A stretch of DNA of 6,800 nucleotides from Phycisphaerales bacterium (GTDB taxonomy: Bacteria; Pseudomonadota; Gammaproteobacteria; Competibacterales; Competibacteraceae), in assembly GCA_014879435.1 (NCBI GenBank), contig JACSSB010000268.1:1-6800 (forward strand), in the 5' to 3' direction. Made by a program: the position numbers and the translations under genes. The notes beneath the pieces were generated by a model. It saw nothing but the letters and a program-made list of their open reading frames with translations. It made no database searches and was not told where the DNA came from. Within the stretch, counting starts at the first letter, position 1; each line of letters begins with the position of its first letter. Shown piece by piece: positions 1-5,956 of this stretch.

Positions 1-1340
1 GCATATTCCGGTAGATCGGCATCGTACAGCCGATAGCAGTGCACACCTTCCCGTTCCGCCCAGCGACCGAAGTGTCGTAGATTTTTACGTAAGCGGTTGA
101 TGAATCCTTCGGCGCTGTGTGCGATCGCCTGTTGCAAGATCCGGGTTCGGGCACGTTGATCGGCTGCGGCGCGGTCGATGAAGAAAGTAGGTTCGACCCG
201 AAAGCGCAGCAACCGGCATTCCAGTGGGCCATTGTGAAAAACATGGGTCTGTTCGGCGCGCAATCCCATGCGTTTGCCAAGTTCGGGGTTGCCAGTCAGG
301 ATCGCGGCGCGCCAGCCGCTAAAATGCGTTTTCAGCCGTTCGCCGAGCTGCTGATAGAGGCCGGTCAGTTCATCCCACGCACCGAGCCGTTCACCATAGG
401 GTGGGTTGGCGATCAGTAGTCCGATTGAAGCGTCCGGTGGTTCGATATTGGCCAGCTCATGCTGTTTGATAGCGATCCGATCAGCCACTTCGGCATGATT
501 GGCGTTGAGCAATGCCGCTCGCACAGCCTTAGGATCGTGGTCGCTGGCGAAAATGGGCGGGATACGGTTCAGGCCGGTTTCCCATCGCTGTTGCGCTTCA
601 TTCAGTAAACGCTTCCATAGCGCGGGTACATGGCCCAGCCAGCCATCGAAGCCCCAGCGTACCCGCGACAGGCTGGGTGCTCGATCACCAGCGATCCAGG
701 CGGCTTCAATGGCGAGCGTACCGGAGCCGCATAAAGGATCGAGGAGGGAGCCACCAGCGGCAGCGATTTCCGGCCAACCGGCTTTCAGCAGCAAAGCGGC
801 GGCCAGAGTTTCCTTGAGGGGCGCGGTTACCGTCGCTACACGATAACCGCGTCGGTGCAGGCTATCGCCGGATAGATCAAGCCCAACCCACGTTTGGCCA
901 TGGCGGGATTGTACTTGGATACGTAGATCTGGCCATGTCCGCTCGACGCTGGGCCGTTGGCCGAGACGCGCTCGGAATCGGTCGACGATGGCGTCTTTGA
1001 CACGTTGCGCGCCGTAGTGAGGGTGATCGATGCCAGGACAGATACCGCCGAAATCCACAGCTAAGGTTCCGTCTGGATTTAGGTGCTCTTCCCAAGGCAG
1101 ATCGTGAATACCTTTATAGAGTGCGTCAGCATCAGCGGTGGGGAAATCGGCCAGTATTAAGATCACTCGGCTGGCAGTTCGTGACCATAGGCAAGCCCGG
1201 TAGGCAAGTTCTAGCGGCCCTTGAAAACGGATACCTCCACGAACCGCTTTGACTTCCACTGCGCCCAGACCGGTTAATTCGGCCGCCAGCAAGGGTTCGA
1301 TTCCGGTGGGTGCGGTAGCGATAAATTGGATTTCGTCCAT
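1..1340 (-). CDS. rlmL: 23S rRNA guanine-N2 methyltransferase RlmL, probably the N-terminal part of a fused RlmKL (partial, 3' end outside window)
   Basis: The reading frame is open from ATG at 1340 to the left edge, 446 codons with no stop. Residues 1-155 look like the substrate-binding THUMP region (start MDEIQFIATAPTGIEPLL). Residues 175-380 are a Rossmann methyltransferase with the SAM-binding motif DPLCGSGT (201-208) and the catalytic NPPYGER (312-318) typical of N2-guanine methyltransferases. In E. coli RlmL makes m2G2445 in 23S rRNA using S-adenosylmethionine in the cytoplasm. Residues 411-446 (NRLRKNLRHF, then CYRLYDADLPEY) match the start of the RlmK half, which makes m7G2069. A fused protein of about 700 residues, as in E. 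coli, is therefore expected, with about 250 residues beyond the window. The ATG lies 3 bases after the ybaK stop, so translation is probably coupled; no strong ribosome binding site is visible. The frame is intact throughout what is visible. Confidence 0.93.
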   Translation of the reverse strand, partial: MDEIQFIATAPTGIEPLLAAELTGLGAVEVKAVRGGIRFQGPLELAYRACLWSRTASRVILILADFPTADADALYKGIHDLPWEEHLNPDGTLAVDFGGICPGIDHPHYGAQRVKDAIVDRFRARLGQRPSVERTWPDLRIQVQSRHGQTWVGLDLSGDSLHRRGYRVATVTAPLKETLAAALLLKAGWPEIAAAGGSLLDPLCGSGTLAIEAAWIAGDRAPSLSRVRWGFDGWLGHVPALWKRLLNEAQQRWETGLNRIPPIFASDHDPKAVRAALLNANHAEVADRIAIKQHELANIEPPDASIGLLIANPPYGERLGAWDELTGLYQQLGERLKTHFSGWRAAILTGNPELGKRMGLRAEQTHVFHNGPLECRLLRFRVEPTFFIDRAAADQRARTRILQQAIAHSAEGFINRLRKNLRHFGRWAEREGVHCYRLYDADLPEY

Positions 1341-1343
1341 ATT

Positions 1344-1832
1344 TCAATCTTCGATGGCGACATTGACCAGCGTGGGTTGGAGCAAACGCTGAACTTCGCT
1401 GGGTACCAAACTGACTAATAGACCGCGTTTGCCGCCATTGATGTAGATCAGCGGCAAATCCAGGATACTGGTTTCCAGATAGACCGGTATCTGCTTGCGG
1501 GTACCGAAAGGTGAAGTGCCGCCGATCAGGTAGCCGCTGTGTTTATTAGCCGTGGTCGGCTCGCAGGGATGGATAGTTTTGACTCCCAGAAGTCGGGCCA
1601 ATTCGCGAGTGGATACCTTACGGTCACCATGCATCAATACGATCAACGGTTGTCGCCGGTCATCTTCCATGATTAGGGTCTTGATCACGCAATGTTCGTC
1701 CACCTCCAGACAGTGTGCGCTATGAGCGGTACCACCATGCTCTTCGTAAGGGTAAGGATGAATATTGAAGGTGATCTGATGATCGCGCAAAAAGCGAATC
1801 GCAGCAGTCATTGAAAATTTAATCTTGCTCAT
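1344..1832 (-). CDS. ybaK: YbaK/EbsC-family aminoacyl-tRNA deacylase (Cys-tRNA(Pro) deacylase type)
   Basis: This 162-residue cytoplasmic protein is a single-domain YbaK fold. The family hydrolyses misacylated tRNA in trans, classically Cys-tRNA(Pro) made in error by prolyl-tRNA synthetase. Visible landmarks are the conserved lysine in VIKTLIMED (K51), the GYLIGGTSPFG loop (100-110) and INGGKRGLLV (131-140). Length matches the usual 155-165. The EEHGGTAHSA stretch (30-39) and LIVLMHGDRKVST (63-75) look like the proteobacterial subgroup often annotated only as aminoacyl-tRNA deacylase, so exact tRNA specificity is not certain. The start at 1832 (MSKIKF) is chosen because subgroup members commonly carry a short MSK-type leader. 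An ATG at 1811 (MTAAIRF) would align with the E. coli YbaK start; neither has a clear ribosome binding site. It is the first gene of a probable ybaK-rlmL transcript. Confidence 0.91.
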   Translation of the reverse strand: MSKIKFSMTAAIRFLRDHQITFNIHPYPYEEHGGTAHSAHCLEVDEHCVIKTLIMEDDRRQPLIVLMHGDRKVSTRELARLLGVKTIHPCEPTTANKHSGYLIGGTSPFGTRKQIPVYLETSILDLPLIYINGGKRGLLVSLVPSEVQRLLQPTLVNVAIED

Positions 1833-1892
1833 CGTAATTTATCAAAAAGCCGTTGTTAATTTGATAGTTAATAAGTGCAAATAAACAACCTT

Positions 1893-1904
1893 CGTATTAA
1901 TACG
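1893..1904. promoter_or_regulatory. Perfect 12-base palindrome, possible operator
   Basis: CGTATTAATACG equals its own reverse complement. It lies about 60 bases upstream of the ybaK start and about 275 bases upstream of mepK. Dyad symmetry of this kind suits a dimeric regulator, but no known consensus is recognised and an AT-rich core can be palindromic by chance. Confidence 0.3.
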
Positions 1905-2121
1905 GATAAAATTAATATCAATAATAAGGCGATGTCATCATATCCGCATGTAATTTAATTTGTTTTCATAATGATTAACTTGGTTCTGGATTGGAAATTG
2001 GTTGGATTGATTGGTTGATAGCACCGATTAAATATTCTGAGCAAAAAGCTAAAGAATTAAGATTTGTTGTTTCTAGACAAAAGATTGTTGTTTTCACGAT
2101 TCTTGATTTGGCAAACTTGAT

Positions 2122-2152
2122 TTGCTTAGATGGAACAAAGCTCATCTATAAA
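2122..2152 (+). promoter_or_regulatory. Possible sigma-70 promoter for mepK
   Basis: A -10-like TATAAA (2147-2152, five of six consensus bases) follows a -35-like TTGCTT (2122-2127) with a long 19-base spacer. Transcription would begin near 2159, just ahead of the ribosome binding site at 2164-2170, giving a short leader. If right, the transcript excludes the upstream ATG at 2130, which agrees with the chosen mepK start. The long spacer makes this tentative. Confidence 0.3.
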
Positions 2153-2180
2153 GGCTAATTGCTGGGAGGATCTTAGAACA

Positions 2181-2774
2181 ATGCGAACAGACGTGATGCT
2201 TCAACCGAACGGCAATAACGACGAGAATCAACCAGCGCTGGGTAGGCGGGGATTTCTGAAGCTTGCAGTGGGTGGTCTTGGCGCCTTGGCCTTGGCGCCG
2301 ACCTTGCTCGAGGCGGCTATCCAACGTGATCGTTATCTCTCATTTTATAATCCCAATACCGGTGAAAGCATCCGTCAAGTTTACTGGACCCCCCGCGATG
2401 GTTATATCCGTGAATCCATCAACGAAGTGAGTTGGGGATTGCGCGACCATCATAACGACCAAGTCAAGTTGTTCGACACCAACGTCTTGGATCAGCTTTA
2501 CGCCCTACAGCTACAACTCGGTCCTGGCAGACCCCTGCATATCATTAGCGGTTATCGGTCCTCGGACACCAATCGCAGGCTGCGAGAGCAAAGTCGGCGC
2601 GTGGCACGCAATAGCTACCACATCCAGGCCATGGCGCTCGATATCCGCTTGCCGGACGGTCAGATCTCAGATCTCTATCGTGCAGCTCGTTCCTTGGGTG
2701 CAGGTGGTGTTGGTTATTATCCACGTTCCAATTTCATTCACGTTGACAGTGGCCCTGTGCGCTATTGGAGCTAA
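2181..2774 (+). CDS. mepK: MepK-like murein endopeptidase (YcbK/DUF882 family, peptidase M15 fold) with Tat signal
   Basis: This 197-residue protein closely resembles E. coli YcbK/MepK, a periplasmic zinc endopeptidase that cuts mDap-mDap (3-3) cross-links in peptidoglycan. The N-terminus has a twin-arginine export signal, GRRGFLKLA (RR at 22-23), followed by a hydrophobic segment ending near LLEAA. The mature domain shows NPNTGES (57-63), IISGYRSSDTN (121-131), NSYH (144-147) and GGVGYYPRSNFIHVDSGP (175-192). Likely zinc ligands are H147, D154 and H187, with HVD at 187-189. The start at 2181 is preferred because GGGAGGA sits at 2164-2170, 10 bases upstream. The in-frame ATG at 2130 has no ribosome binding site and would give an unusually long pre-Tat tail. 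The usual HxxGxAxD motif reads HIQAMALD here, with alanine for the conserved glycine. The gene stands alone, divergent from ybaK and convergent with dctM. Confidence 0.92.
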   Translation: MRTDVMLQPNGNNDENQPALGRRGFLKLAVGGLGALALAPTLLEAAIQRDRYLSFYNPNTGESIRQVYWTPRDGYIRESINEVSWGLRDHHNDQVKLFDTNVLDQLYALQLQLGPGRPLHIISGYRSSDTNRRLREQSRRVARNSYHIQAMALDIRLPDGQISDLYRAARSLGAGGVGYYPRSNFIHVDSGPVRYWS

Positions 2775-2789
2775 TGGTGTGAGTCGACT

Positions 2790-2828
2790 CCACTCCCGCT
2801 CTCTTTGAGAGAGGGAGAGCAAGAGTGG
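2790..2828. terminator. Hairpin between convergent genes, possible terminator or dispersed repeat
   Basis: Two nested inverted repeats form one arm pair: CCACTC (2790-2795) with GAGTGG (2823-2828), and GCTCTC (2798-2803) with GAGAGC (2815-2820), around an 11-base loop, with a 2x2 internal mismatch. It fills the 62-base gap between the mepK and dctM stops, where a bidirectional terminator is expected. There is no T-tract on either side, so intrinsic termination would be weak. The purine-rich GAGAGGGAGAG character also resembles short dispersed repeats found between genes in some gammaproteobacteria. Confidence 0.4.
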
Positions 2829-2836
2829 GATACGGT

Positions 2837-4114
2837 TTAAAACAATAACTGTGGCAGGAATAGGCTGATTTGCGGGATATAGGTGACGATGATCAGGAAG
2901 ATTAGCATCACCATCAGCCAGGGTAAGGCCGCTTTCACCACTTCCCACAGCGGCATGCCGGTCACACCGGCGGTTACGAACAGATTGAGGCCCACCGGTG
3001 GGGTGATCATGCCGATTTCCATATTCACCACCATGATGATTCCCAAGTGAATCGGGTCGATGCCAAGCCGAGTGGCGATGGGAAAGAAGATTGGTGCCAA
3101 AATGAGCAGGATTGATGACGGCTCCATAAAGTTGCCAGCAATCAGCAGTATAATGTTGACCACAATCAAGAATTGCCAAGCCGACAGTCCCCAGCCAACG
3201 ATAGTTTCCGCCATGTCTTGTGGGATGCGCTCGGTGGTCAGCACATGAGCGAACAGCATGGCATTGGCGATGATGAACAGCAGCATCACCGTCACCTTGC
3301 CAGCATCGGTGAACACGCGGGGTATGTCGCGAAAGCCCATATCGCGATGAATGAACAGGGCGACCACAAAGGCGTAGACAGCAGCGACTGCGGCTGCCTC
3401 GGTGGCCGTGAAGAAGCCACCATAAATACCGCCTAGCACCACGATGATCAGGCCCAGCCCCCAAACCGCCTCCCGCGTCGCCACCAACAGCTCTCGAAAC
3501 GAAACCCGCTCCTGCAGCGGGATTTTCATTTTCCGTGCGCTGATATAAATAGCGATCATCAGCATCAAACCCAGCAGGATGCCGGGTATCACTCCCGCCA
3601 TAAACAATTGACCCACCGAGGTTTCAGTGGCGGCGGCATACACCACCATGACGATTGAAGGCGGAATCAGAATACCCAGGGTGCCAGCATTACAAATGAT
3701 GCCAGCGCCGTATTTTTGTGGATAACCACCTTTGACCATGGCGCCGATGACGATGGAGCCGATGGCGGCCACCGTGGCTGGCGATGAACCCGATACCGCC
3801 GCGAATAACATGCAGGCCAGCACTGAAGCGATGGCCATGCCGCCGGTAATATGGCCAACAGCAGCAATTGCAAAGCGAATCAACCGTTTGGCGACACCTC
3901 CCGTGGTCAGAAATGCTGAGGCCAGCACAAAATACGGGATGGCCAGCAGCGTGTAATGCTCCATGGTGTCGAACAACTTCAACGACATGGAAGCCAAGGA
4001 GTCATTAGTGAAGAATAGAACGGTCAAGATGCTGGACAGCCCCAAGGAAAAGGCAATAGGAACGCCCATCAACAGGAAGATAAAAAGCATGACAAAGAGG
4101 AAAAATGAAGTCAT
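2837..4114 (-). CDS. dctM: TRAP transporter large membrane subunit DctM
   Basis: This 425-residue, very hydrophobic protein is a DctM-type subunit of normal length (about 425-430) with roughly 11-12 membrane segments. It forms the transport pathway of a tripartite ATP-independent periplasmic (TRAP) transporter, coupling substrate uptake to an ion gradient, often sodium. Family landmarks are the N-terminal helix LMGVPIAFSLG (15-25), AVSGSSPATVAAIGS (106-120), GYPQKYGAGI (130-139), LGILIPPSIVM (146-156), LFMAGVIPGI (170-179), and near the C-terminus MEPSSILLILAPIFFP (330-345) and MITPPVGLNLFV (369-380). The two PP-containing motifs belong to the inverted-repeat halves of the fold. Its ATG overlaps the dctQ stop as ATGA (4111-4114), so it is translationally coupled to dctQ; GGGAG lies just upstream. 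It is the last gene of dctPQM. Confidence 0.95.
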   Translation of the reverse strand: MTSFFLFVMLFIFLLMGVPIAFSLGLSSILTVLFFTNDSLASMSLKLFDTMEHYTLLAIPYFVLASAFLTTGGVAKRLIRFAIAAVGHITGGMAIASVLACMLFAAVSGSSPATVAAIGSIVIGAMVKGGYPQKYGAGIICNAGTLGILIPPSIVMVVYAAATETSVGQLFMAGVIPGILLGLMLMIAIYISARKMKIPLQERVSFRELLVATREAVWGLGLIIVVLGGIYGGFFTATEAAAVAAVYAFVVALFIHRDMGFRDIPRVFTDAGKVTVMLLFIIANAMLFAHVLTTERIPQDMAETIVGWGLSAWQFLIVVNIILLIAGNFMEPSSILLILAPIFFPIATRLGIDPIHLGIIMVVNMEIGMITPPVGLNLFVTAGVTGMPLWEVVKAALPWLMVMLIFLIIVTYIPQISLFLPQLLF

Positions 4115-4692
4115 GGTGCTTTCTCCCGAGGGGCAGAACTTACTGTGGGATGCAGGATCTCGACGACTTCGACTACTTCGACGGAATCGATGGCTTCACG
4201 CGCTTCATCGGCGAGTTGCAATCCTTCTTGTTGGCCACAAATGGTGCGCCAGCCCACTTGCAGTAACCGCAATAAGGCCAGTGACAAGCCGATGGGCAGC
4301 ATGATGAAAGGTATCCAGCGCGGGATTGGCAGATCCTGAGCCTCGATATCAAGCTCATAGAGCTTGTGGACATACTCGGTTGCACCGATCAGCATGATGA
4401 TGCAGTAGGCGCAACAGGCGAGTACTCCTAGAAAGCCAATCACACGGCGCAGCTTATAGGGAAACTGGCGGACCAATGCGTCGATGCCGATATGTGCGCC
4501 GGTCTTGATCCCGTAGGAAACGCCAAACAGCACAAGCCAAGCGAATAGATAGGTAATCAGTTCCAATGCCCAGGTGAAGCCCGTGCCCAGCACGTAGCGA
4601 TTGATGACCTGAACAAAGGAGATGGTGACCATCAACGCCAGCAGTAGGGCGATGAACCCTTCTTCCAGATGGTGGATGATGCGGGCAAACAT
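4111..4692 (-). CDS. dctQ: TRAP transporter small membrane subunit DctQ
   Basis: This 193-residue inner-membrane protein has four predicted helices (about 11-31, 43-63, 84-105 and 125-147), as usual for DctQ, which pairs with DctM and helps dock the substrate-loaded binding protein. The segments QVINRYVLGTGFTWALEL (28-45) and AHIGIDALV (66-74) and the LPIPRWIPF stretch (121-129) are typical. The start at 4692 is chosen because AGAGGA lies 6 bases upstream. A longer in-frame GTG start at 4725 falls inside a stem-loop and lacks a good site. The soluble tail after residue 150 is longer than in many DctQ proteins and contains the valine/glutamate repeat VEVVEVVEI (171-179), encoded by imperfect 9-base DNA repeats. 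The product of dctM follows with a 4-base overlap. Substrate preference cannot be read from this subunit. Confidence 0.93.
   Translation of the reverse strand: MFARIIHHLEEGFIALLLALMVTISFVQVINRYVLGTGFTWALELITYLFAWLVLFGVSYGIKTGAHIGIDALVRQFPYKLRRVIGFLGVLACCAYCIIMLIGATEYVHKLYELDIEAQDLPIPRWIPFIMLPIGLSLALLRLLQVGWRTICGQQEGLQLADEAREAIDSVEVVEVVEILHPTVSSAPREKAP
4160..4186. repeat. Imperfect 9-base tandem repeat inside dctQ
   Basis: About three copies of a CTTCGACTA-like unit occur in tandem within the dctQ coding region. They keep frame and encode the VEVVEVVE stretch of the DctQ C-terminal tail. It looks like a small in-frame tandem expansion. Confidence 0.5.
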
Positions 4693-4724
4693 GGAAAATC
4701 CTCTAAACGGGAGCCTGACAAACA

Positions 4725-4758
4725 CGCCTCCCGGCGTGGTTTTGAACGCGGGGAGGCG
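4725..4758 (-). promoter_or_regulatory. GC-rich stem-loop between dctP and dctQ
   Basis: In the 81-base gap between dctP and dctQ, bases 4725-4737 pair with 4746-4758: a 13-position, GC-rich stem with a single C-C mismatch and an 8-base loop. On the transcript it follows the dctP stop by 15 bases and is trailed only by TGTTTGTC, a poor T-tract. It would act as a partial terminator or as a 3' barrier stabilising the dctP message, so that the binding protein is made in excess over the membrane subunits. Intercistronic stem-loops with this role are known in binding-protein operons; the role here is inferred. Confidence 0.65.
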
Positions 4759-4773
4759 CGGCCGATAAAAGGA

Positions 4774-5763
4774 TTAGTTGTTGGCTGCCACCGCTGCGTC
4801 GATGATCTCCTGACCGATTTCAGGGGTGAATTTGTCATAGACCGACTTCATTGCCGCTTTCCAGGCTGCTAGTTCTTCTGGCGTCAGCTTCAGGAGTTCG
4901 CTTTTGCCAGAATCTTTGATTTTCTGGCGGTCGTTCTCGCTGAACTCAGTGGCCCATTGATTAACCTGCGTCGTGACTTCAGCGAGGATTTCTTCCAAGG
5001 TTTTGCGCACATCAGCGGGCAAGCCATTCCAGAATTTGGCGTTGGTCACCAGCATGTAGCCAAGATAACCATTATTGGATTCCGTGATGTATTTCTGGAC
5101 TTCGAAGAATTTCTGCGAATAGATGTTCGACCAAGGGTTTTCGGCACCATCGACCACACCGGTTTCCAGCGCTTGGTAGACTTCGGCGAAAGCTAGTTTC
5201 TGTGGGAAGGCGCCGACCGCTTTGAACTGAGCTTCGAGAATGTCGGAAGCCTGGATTCGGAATTTCAGTCCCTTGGCATCTTCGGGCTTGCGTAGTGGTT
5301 TATTGGCGGATAATTGCTTCATACCATTATCCCAGTAGCCCAATCCAGCCAGATTCTTCTTTTTTAGCGAGCCGAGAATCGCTTGGCCGACTGCTCCATT
5401 CTGAAAGCGATGAACTGCATCGATATCTTTGAACAAGAACGGCAGGTCGAACACCTGAATTTGCTTGGTGTAGCGGTCAAATTTTGACAGCGAGGGTGCG
5501 ATCAGTTGCACATCACCGAGCAACAGCGCTTCCATTTCCTTACCGTCACCGAACAGCGAGCTATTGGGGTAGACCTCCACCGTCACCTTACCCTTCAACT
5601 GTTCTTCTGCCAGTTTTTTGAACAGCAGCGCTCCCTTACCCTTGGGGGTGTTCTCGGCCACCACATGCGAGAATTTGATCACGATTTCCGCCTGTGCGAT
5701 TCCGGCGGACAGCGCGAGGATGACACCCGCTAGCAGGGCGCGAAAGAAACTTGGTTTACACAT
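4774..5763 (-). CDS. dctP: TRAP transporter periplasmic C4-dicarboxylate-binding protein DctP
   Basis: This 329-residue protein is the extracytoplasmic solute receptor of a TRAP transporter. Residues 1-25 form a signal peptide with a likely cut after AQA. The mature protein shows IKFSHVVAENTPKGKGA (29-45), PSLSKF (90-95), VFDLPFLF (104-111), the NGMKQLSANKPLR stretch (146-158), KFRIQAS (167-173) and VVDGAENPWSNIYS (203-216). This pattern strongly resembles Rhodobacter capsulatus DctP, which binds malate, succinate and fumarate. R169 should be the conserved arginine that grips a substrate carboxylate, and N209 lies in the pocket loop. Start: ATG at 5763 has AAGGAG about 10 bases upstream; a GTG at 5772 is in frame but too close to that site. 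It is the first gene of dctPQM. No dctSR-type sensor-regulator pair is in the window, and I could not fix a promoter. Confidence 0.95.
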   Translation of the reverse strand: MCKPSFFRALLAGVILALSAGIAQAEIVIKFSHVVAENTPKGKGALLFKKLAEEQLKGKVTVEVYPNSSLFGDGKEMEALLLGDVQLIAPSLSKFDRYTKQIQVFDLPFLFKDIDAVHRFQNGAVGQAILGSLKKKNLAGLGYWDNGMKQLSANKPLRKPEDAKGLKFRIQASDILEAQFKAVGAFPQKLAFAEVYQALETGVVDGAENPWSNIYSQKFFEVQKYITESNNGYLGYMLVTNAKFWNGLPADVRKTLEEILAEVTTQVNQWATEFSENDRQKIKDSGKSELLKLTPEELAAWKAAMKSVYDKFTPEIGQEIIDAAVAANN

Positions 5764-5890
5764 AAGCAGCACTCTCCTTTAAATAGTGTTTTTATCTTGG
5801 TTCTAAGCAACGAGTCTGAGCGTTTTTGTTATGTCGGCTCGCTTAGGTTAGGTTCACGCTGAGGCTGGAACCTTAAGATTAAGCATAGAA
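5764..5890 (-). promoter_or_regulatory. Leader and presumed promoter region of dctPQM
   Basis: This stretch lies between the terminator downstream of yadH and the dctP start. The terminator shields dctP from yadH read-through, so the operon promoter should lie here. The ribosome binding site AAGGAG is near 5774-5779. No convincing sigma-70 or sigma-54 pair and no clear operator were found by eye. Confidence 0.4.
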
Positions 5891-5933
5891 AAAAATTGCC
5901 GTTATGCGCGGATTGCGCACAACGGCAATTTTT
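5891..5933 (-). terminator. Strong intrinsic terminator downstream of yadH
   Basis: Two 19-base arms (5891-5909 and 5915-5933) pair with one mismatch around a 5-base loop (GGATT). The GC-rich core (TTGCCGTT and TGCGC) is flanked by A-runs and T-runs. On the minus strand the stem is followed by a 7-base T-tract (complement of 5889-5895), the classic rho-independent form, 23 bases after the yadH stop. The plus-strand side also ends in five Ts, so it could act in both directions. Confidence 0.9.
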
Positions 5934-5956
5934 GCACCTTGTTGCTGGTGAATAGA

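Larger units (their letters stand above)
1833..2180. other. Divergent intergenic region with repeats, AT-rich over most of its length
   Basis: This stretch of about 350 bases lies between the divergent genes ybaK and mepK and is much richer in A and T than its surroundings, up to about position 2160. It must carry the promoters for both directions. It holds a perfect palindrome (1893-1904), an imperfect direct repeat AAGATTTGTTGTTT (2059-2072) and AAGATTGTTGTTT (2081-2093) set 22 bases apart, and an exact direct repeat CTTGATTTG (2102-2110 and 2116-2124). It also has a run of TTGG-containing repeats around 1979-2016. The only open frames are tiny (for example 15 codons from 1971) and lack ribosome binding sites, so I see no gene here. 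A clear promoter for ybaK could not be fixed. Confidence 0.6.

Noticed and set aside
210..240. Apparent frameshift in rlmL near the run of five A bases
   Set aside because: Recounting showed the frame is intact: the protein reads THVFHNGPLECRLLRF straight through, and codon count from the start to the edge is exact.
117..846. Open frames on the plus strand (117-419 and 499-846) opposite rlmL
   Set aside because: They lie entirely antisense to the well-supported rlmL frame, have no family resemblance and no ribosome binding sites.
1964..1980. Fur-box-like sequence around CATAATGATTAAC
   Set aside because: Too few matches to the 19-base Fur consensus and no second half of the dyad.
1971..2018. 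15-codon hydrophobic micro-ORF MINLVLDWKLVGLIG on the plus strand
   Set aside because: There is no ribosome binding site and no sign of selection; in AT-rich DNA such a frame is expected by chance.
2667..3464. Long open frame of 265 codons on the minus strand overlapping dctM and mepK
   Set aside because: It is the other-frame shadow of dctM. Its protein is rich in Arg and His, has no recognisable domain, and runs antisense through the end of mepK.
4693..4725. Longer dctQ starting at GTG 4725
   Set aside because: The codon sits in the base of the stem-loop and has no usable ribosome binding site, while ATG 4692 has AGAGGA at good spacing.
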